Positions 61,076 to 64,000 of a DNA stretch of 64,000 nt are shown here, piece after piece. Position 1 is the first letter of the stretch. Every line of letters starts with the position of its first letter. The position numbers and the translations under genes were made by a program. Below the pieces are notes generated by a model, which saw nothing but the letters and a program-made list of their open reading frames with translations, did no database searches and was not told where the DNA came from. The stretch is from assembly GCA_958295845.1 (NCBI GenBank), contig OY282376.1:4973022-5037021 (forward strand). The letters are read 5' to 3'. The DNA comes from Caldilineaceae bacterium (GTDB lineage: Bacteria; Chloroflexota; Anaerolineae; Caldilineales; Caldilineaceae).

Positions 61076-61579
61076 CGCCGGGCTGTTATTCGTTTATCTG
61101 CCGTCGGACGGGATGGCGCTGGCGACGCGCGCGTCGTCCGGGGTTCGGCTTGCTCCCGGTCGGGCAGGGGTGAGGTTGGGGGCAGGTTCAGGCGTTGCAG
61201 GCGCAGACAGGGCCGAGAGGGCAGCTACAGGTGGCAGCGAGAGGTCTGGCGAAGGCGGCTGGCCGGCTAAACTGACCTGTAGGGTCTTTGAGGTACGCGC
61301 GCTGTTTACGCCTCACTTCAGCGGGGGCGCGGTATTGGTGTGAGGGATTTGAGGCTCCAGGAACTCTACTTCTTCTGACCGCGGACTCGCTACAGAATCC
61401 TCAAGCGAAAAGGCTGTGGTTCAGGCTCTTTGGGTCCGCCAGGTGTCCTAGACGGTCATCACGCGTTTATGTGCCGCCGGCATTTGCGGCTTGTTCTCCG
61501 TAACGGCGAGTGCGGCCTTAAGCCCATCGGGGCCGAGGCTGTGTGACCTCCTTCTGCCGGCGCACTCCCGCCCACCGGT

Positions 61580-61608
61580 TTGCGACTTACCCCATTAGGG
61601 CGTATGAT
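61580..61608 (+). promoter_or_regulatory. Putative sigma-70-type promoter of rph
   Basis: TTGCGA, 17-nt spacer, TATGAT, 88 nt upstream of the rph start. A perfect GTTTA-G-TAAAC palindrome (61,627-61,637) follows and may be an operator. The remainder of the 620-nt gap after the giant gene (61,076-61,579) has no supported gene. Confidence 0.5.
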
Positions 61609-61695
61609 TGCGCGGTTAATTAAACAGTTTAGTAAACTCGTTAGCGGCCGCAGCTGGCATAGGCCGAAAACGTGTGAAAGGATCGCTGACTACAC

Positions 61696-62421
61696 GTGGC
61701 TGCGCAAAAGCGGGCGGAGAATGAGTTGCGTCCGGTCCGGTTTGAACTCGATTATATTCTGCATCCGGAAGGTTCGGTGCTAATCAGCATGGGGAATACG
61801 AAAGTCCTGTGCAATGCGACGGTTGAGGAGCGTTTGCCGCGCTGGCTGCACCGGTCTTCGCACCGGCACGGTTGGGTGACGGCGGAGTATGCGATGCTGC
61901 CGCGCAGCACGCATACTCGGGTTGATCGGGAGACGATGCGGCCGAAGGGGCGCACGCAGGAGATTACGCGGTTGATTGGCCGCAGTCTGCGGGCGGCGGT
62001 GGATTTGGACAGGCTGGGCGAGCGCCAGATCGTGGTCGACTGCGATGTGATCCAGGCGGACGGGGGGACGCGCACGGCGGCGATTACGGGAGGGTATGTG
62101 GCGCTGGCGCTGGCTATCAAGCGGCTGGAGCGCAAGAAGAGGGCGAAGCCGGGCACGCTGGTCCGGCAGGTGGCGGCGGTGAGTGTGGGCATCCTCAACG
62201 GGAAGGCGTTCCTCGACCTCGACTACCAGATGGACCAGAATGCGGACGTCGATTTTAACGTGGTGATGACGGACAGCGGCCATTTTGTGGAAACGCAGGG
62301 GACGGCAGAAGGGGAGCCGTTCAGCAAGGGCGCGTTCAATGCGATGCTGCTGCTGGCGGAGATGGGGATAGAGGAGTTGATCCGCTTGCAGAGGCACGCG
62401 CTGGCGGAGGCCGGCTTCTAG
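61696..62421 (+). CDS. rph: Ribonuclease PH
   Basis: A 241-aa 3'-to-5' phosphorolytic exoribonuclease that trims tRNA 3' ends. Family signatures are RPVRFELDYILHPEGSVLISMGNTKVLCNATVEE, HGWVTAEYAMLPRSTHTR, GRTQEITRLIGRSLRA, DCDVIQADGGTRTAAITGGYVAL, and the C-terminal QGTAEGEPFSKGAF. The length is normal for the family. The GTG at 61,696 starts the conserved region; AAAGGAT lies 13 nt upstream, which is rather far. The LacI gene follows 131 nt later, after a short AGTTTTTAG tract (62,421-62,450). Confidence 0.95.
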   Translation: MAAQKRAENELRPVRFELDYILHPEGSVLISMGNTKVLCNATVEERLPRWLHRSSHRHGWVTAEYAMLPRSTHTRVDRETMRPKGRTQEITRLIGRSLRAAVDLDRLGERQIVVDCDVIQADGGTRTAAITGGYVALALAIKRLERKKRAKPGTLVRQVAAVSVGILNGKAFLDLDYQMDQNADVDFNVVMTDSGHFVETQGTAEGEPFSKGAFNAMLLLAEMGIEELIRLQRHALAEAGF

Positions 62422-62552
62422 TTTTTTGTTTCCAGTTTCTAGTTTTTAGTAGCCGCTTGACGCGTAGGGCAGTGGCAAGCGGTTGTTCGCTGAGAGCTAC
62501 TTCAGTAAGAACCAGACTGTTTATACGGGATGCGAGAGAGGGGTATGGGGTA

Positions 62553-63617
62553 TTGAGCAAGAAGAGGAAACGGGTAACGTTGCGCGATGTGGCGCGGCAG
62601 GCGGGGGTATCTCCGACGGCGGTTTCGTTCGCTTACAATGCCCCGCACCAGTTGAGCCAGGCCACGCGGGAGCATATTCTCGACACGGCGGAGCATCTGG
62701 GCTACCAGCCTCATCCGGTGGCGCGAACGCTGGCGACTGGGCGCACGAATGCAATCGGGCTGCTGGTGCCGACCAGTCTTAACTGGATGCTGCACGATCC
62801 TCTTTTCACGCATTTTCTGGGCGAGGTGGGCGCGGCCTGCGACAGGGAGGAGAAGCGGATTCTGCTGGCGTCGATGCATGAGACGTGGCGCAACGAACCG
62901 GGTCGGGGCAGCGAGGCGATGGTGCCTGTTACGTGGTTGGCGTCATTTGCGGTTGACGGTTTTTTGGTGCTCAGCATAGACCAGGCCCACCCGCTGACGG
63001 AAGCGCTGCAACGGTCGCTGCGTCCTATCGTTCTGCTCGACAGTTCGGACAGCTTGCAGGCGCCGACTTTTAACATTGACGACCACGGCGGCGCGTATGC
63101 GGCTGCGCAACATCTGCTGGCAAAGGGGCATCGCCAGTTTGCGGTTGCGACGATAACGCCGCGACGCGACGGAGTGGTGATTCCGTCGATTGAGCGCAGG
63201 GTGAAGGGATTTACGCAGGCGGTGGAGGAGGCCGGGCTGCCGCCGTCGGCGGTGCAGATCGTGTATGCGCGCGGTGTGCGTTCGGCCGGGTACGAATCGT
63301 TTCAGACTATCTGGCAGTTGCGGAGGCGGCCGACGGCGGTCTTTTGTGTGAGTGATGTGCGGGCGCTGGGGATTCTGAGCGGGGCGCGCCGGGAGGGGCT
63401 CTCTGTGCCGGAGGACCTGGCGGTGGTTGGATTTGGCGACCTGCCCGACGCGAGCGTGTCGAGTCCGCCGTTGACGACGGTTCACCGGGATATGGACAGC
63501 CAGCCGCGGCTGGCGATTCGCACTTTGTTGAAGTTGATCAATGAGCAGACGAATGAGGCGGAAATCGAGTCACCGCATATTAGCGCGACGCGGCTGGTGG
63601 TTCGAGAGAGCAGTTAG
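62553..63617 (+). CDS. LacI-family transcriptional regulator
   Basis: A 354-aa regulator. The N-terminal HTH is VTLRDVARQAGVSPTAVSFAYNAP, then the hinge helix region HPVARTLATGRTNAIGLLVP. The rest is a type-1 periplasmic-binding-like effector domain (DGFLVLSIDQAH, FNIDDHGGAYAAAQHLLAKGH, TAVFCVSDVRALGIL, VVGFGDLPDASVSSPPLTTV). It probably represses a sugar-related operon, but no sugar gene is in the window. The TTG at 62,553 is chosen because GAGAGGGG is 9 nt upstream and the HTH starts seven residues later; the frame is open 32 codons further upstream. Confidence 0.9.
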   Translation: MSKKRKRVTLRDVARQAGVSPTAVSFAYNAPHQLSQATREHILDTAEHLGYQPHPVARTLATGRTNAIGLLVPTSLNWMLHDPLFTHFLGEVGAACDREEKRILLASMHETWRNEPGRGSEAMVPVTWLASFAVDGFLVLSIDQAHPLTEALQRSLRPIVLLDSSDSLQAPTFNIDDHGGAYAAAQHLLAKGHRQFAVATITPRRDGVVIPSIERRVKGFTQAVEEAGLPPSAVQIVYARGVRSAGYESFQTIWQLRRRPTAVFCVSDVRALGILSGARREGLSVPEDLAVVGFGDLPDASVSSPPLTTVHRDMDSQPRLAIRTLLKLINEQTNEAEIESPHISATRLVVRESS

Positions 63618-63624
63618 GACTGCG

Positions 63625-63842
63625 GTTTTTGGTTTCGAGTTTTCAGTTTTCAGTAACCCCACTGGCTTGCGGTAGTGTGGTTCGTGGAGGGGGGACTGCA
63701 GAGGATAGAGAACACCTTTTTGGGAACCACGGAGGGCCACAGAGGGTCACGGAGAATTTCTTCTTCTGAACCTCGTAGGGCCGTAGAAAACACCTTTATA
63801 TCCACCGAGGGCCGCGAAGAGCGGCTTTTTTGTTTCACGGAG
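63625..63842. repeat. TTTTCAGT tract and CACGGAGG-type repeats, copy 5
   Basis: A degenerate AGTTTTCAGTTTTCAGT tract begins 7 nt after the LacI stop, followed by GGAACCACGGAGGGCCACAG and TCCACCGAGGGCCGCG units. This is the same two-part arrangement seen after solute-binding paralogs 1 and 2. Confidence 0.8.
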
Positions 63843-63855
63843 GGCTGATACTGCT

Positions 63856-64000
63856 TTATATGCTGGCGATTTCGGGACGGGCGTCGCCGTTGTGGGGGCG
63901 GCCGAGGACGGCGCCGATGTCGTCGTCGCGCTGGACCTGGTAGTTAGGGATGTTGGAGAGGGCCAGTTCGTGGGAGACTTCCTGGTAGGACTCCTGTCCG
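63856..64000 (-). CDS. 3' end of an unidentified gene (runs off the window)
   Basis: On the minus strand the last 48 codons before a TAA (63,858-63,856) read GQESYQEVSHELALSNIPNY then QVQRDDDIGAVLGRPHNGDA and end RPEIASI. Third codon positions are strongly G/C, as in neighbouring genes, so it looks like real coding sequence. The gene converges on the LacI gene. The family is not recognisable from this piece. Confidence 0.55.
   Translation of the reverse strand, partial: GQESYQEVSHELALSNIPNYQVQRDDDIGAVLGRPHNGDARPEIASI

Noticed and set aside
61023..61503. Plus-strand ORFs overlapping or following the end of the giant gene
   Set aside because: Out-of-frame continuation with no ribosome site or recognisable content.

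Overview
The window is GC-rich bacterial DNA. It holds lipoprotein-type solute-binding proteins, a large family of secreted SH3-repeat proteins, Uma2, DUF2442 and HicBA genes, and many short intergenic repeats. This mix looks most like a Chloroflexota (Anaerolineae/Caldilineales-like) chromosome. That placement is inference from gene content, because no 16S gene or other marker is present.

Layout. (1) 1-11,084 is an accessory or defence-like island. It carries a 17-bp tandem repeat, a hicBA toxin-antitoxin pair, an IS3 orfA fragment, a same-strand run DUF3800 > SIR2 > HNH, a divergent HEPN-like gene, and a 1351-aa single-chain restriction-modification enzyme. (2) 11,085-29,500 is a housekeeping and sensing region. 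It has four paralogous lipoprotein solute-binding proteins in two tandem pairs without any permease, a GT39-like membrane glycosyltransferase fused to two zinc ribbons, four small VOC-fold genes, three tRNA-Ala genes, DUF1801, MarR, RNase HI, an APH/EcKinase-like kinase, DUF2442 and Uma2. Several intergenic gaps here are filled with two families of short dispersed repeats. (3) 29,534-50,370 is the most striking part: six consecutive minus-strand genes for large exported paralogous proteins. Each has a signal anchor, one to three copies of a Cys-containing beta-sandwich-like domain marked by CEGxGxG and CPxGxY, low-complexity Thr/Pro, Asp, Gly/Asn or Gln/Gly linkers, and three to six bacterial SH3 domains. 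The last three also share a C-terminal FN3-like domain. Their upstream regions are conserved as well. Genes 4-6 share an RNA leader closed by a covarying stem, and genes 1-2 share a different 49-nt upstream motif. (4) 51,375-61,075 contains a zinc-finger protein of unknown function, a gene-poor gap of about 2 kb, and a 2232-aa exported protein with FN3 domains, plant-type LRRs and Calx-beta repeats. (5) 61,580-64,000 holds rph (RNase PH), a LacI-type regulator, more dispersed repeats, and the 3' end of an unidentified gene running off the window.

How the genes may work together. The left island looks like stacked anti-phage or anti-plasmid functions, with SIR2 as NADase-type effector, HNH, DUF3800, HEPN, HicA RNase and R-M. 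The right half is devoted to cell-surface display. The SH3 paralogs and the LRR/Calx-beta protein probably sit outside the membrane and bind envelope polymers or partners. The near-identical tract shared by genes 5 and 6, and the tandem satellites inside the linkers, show that this family is expanding and recombining.
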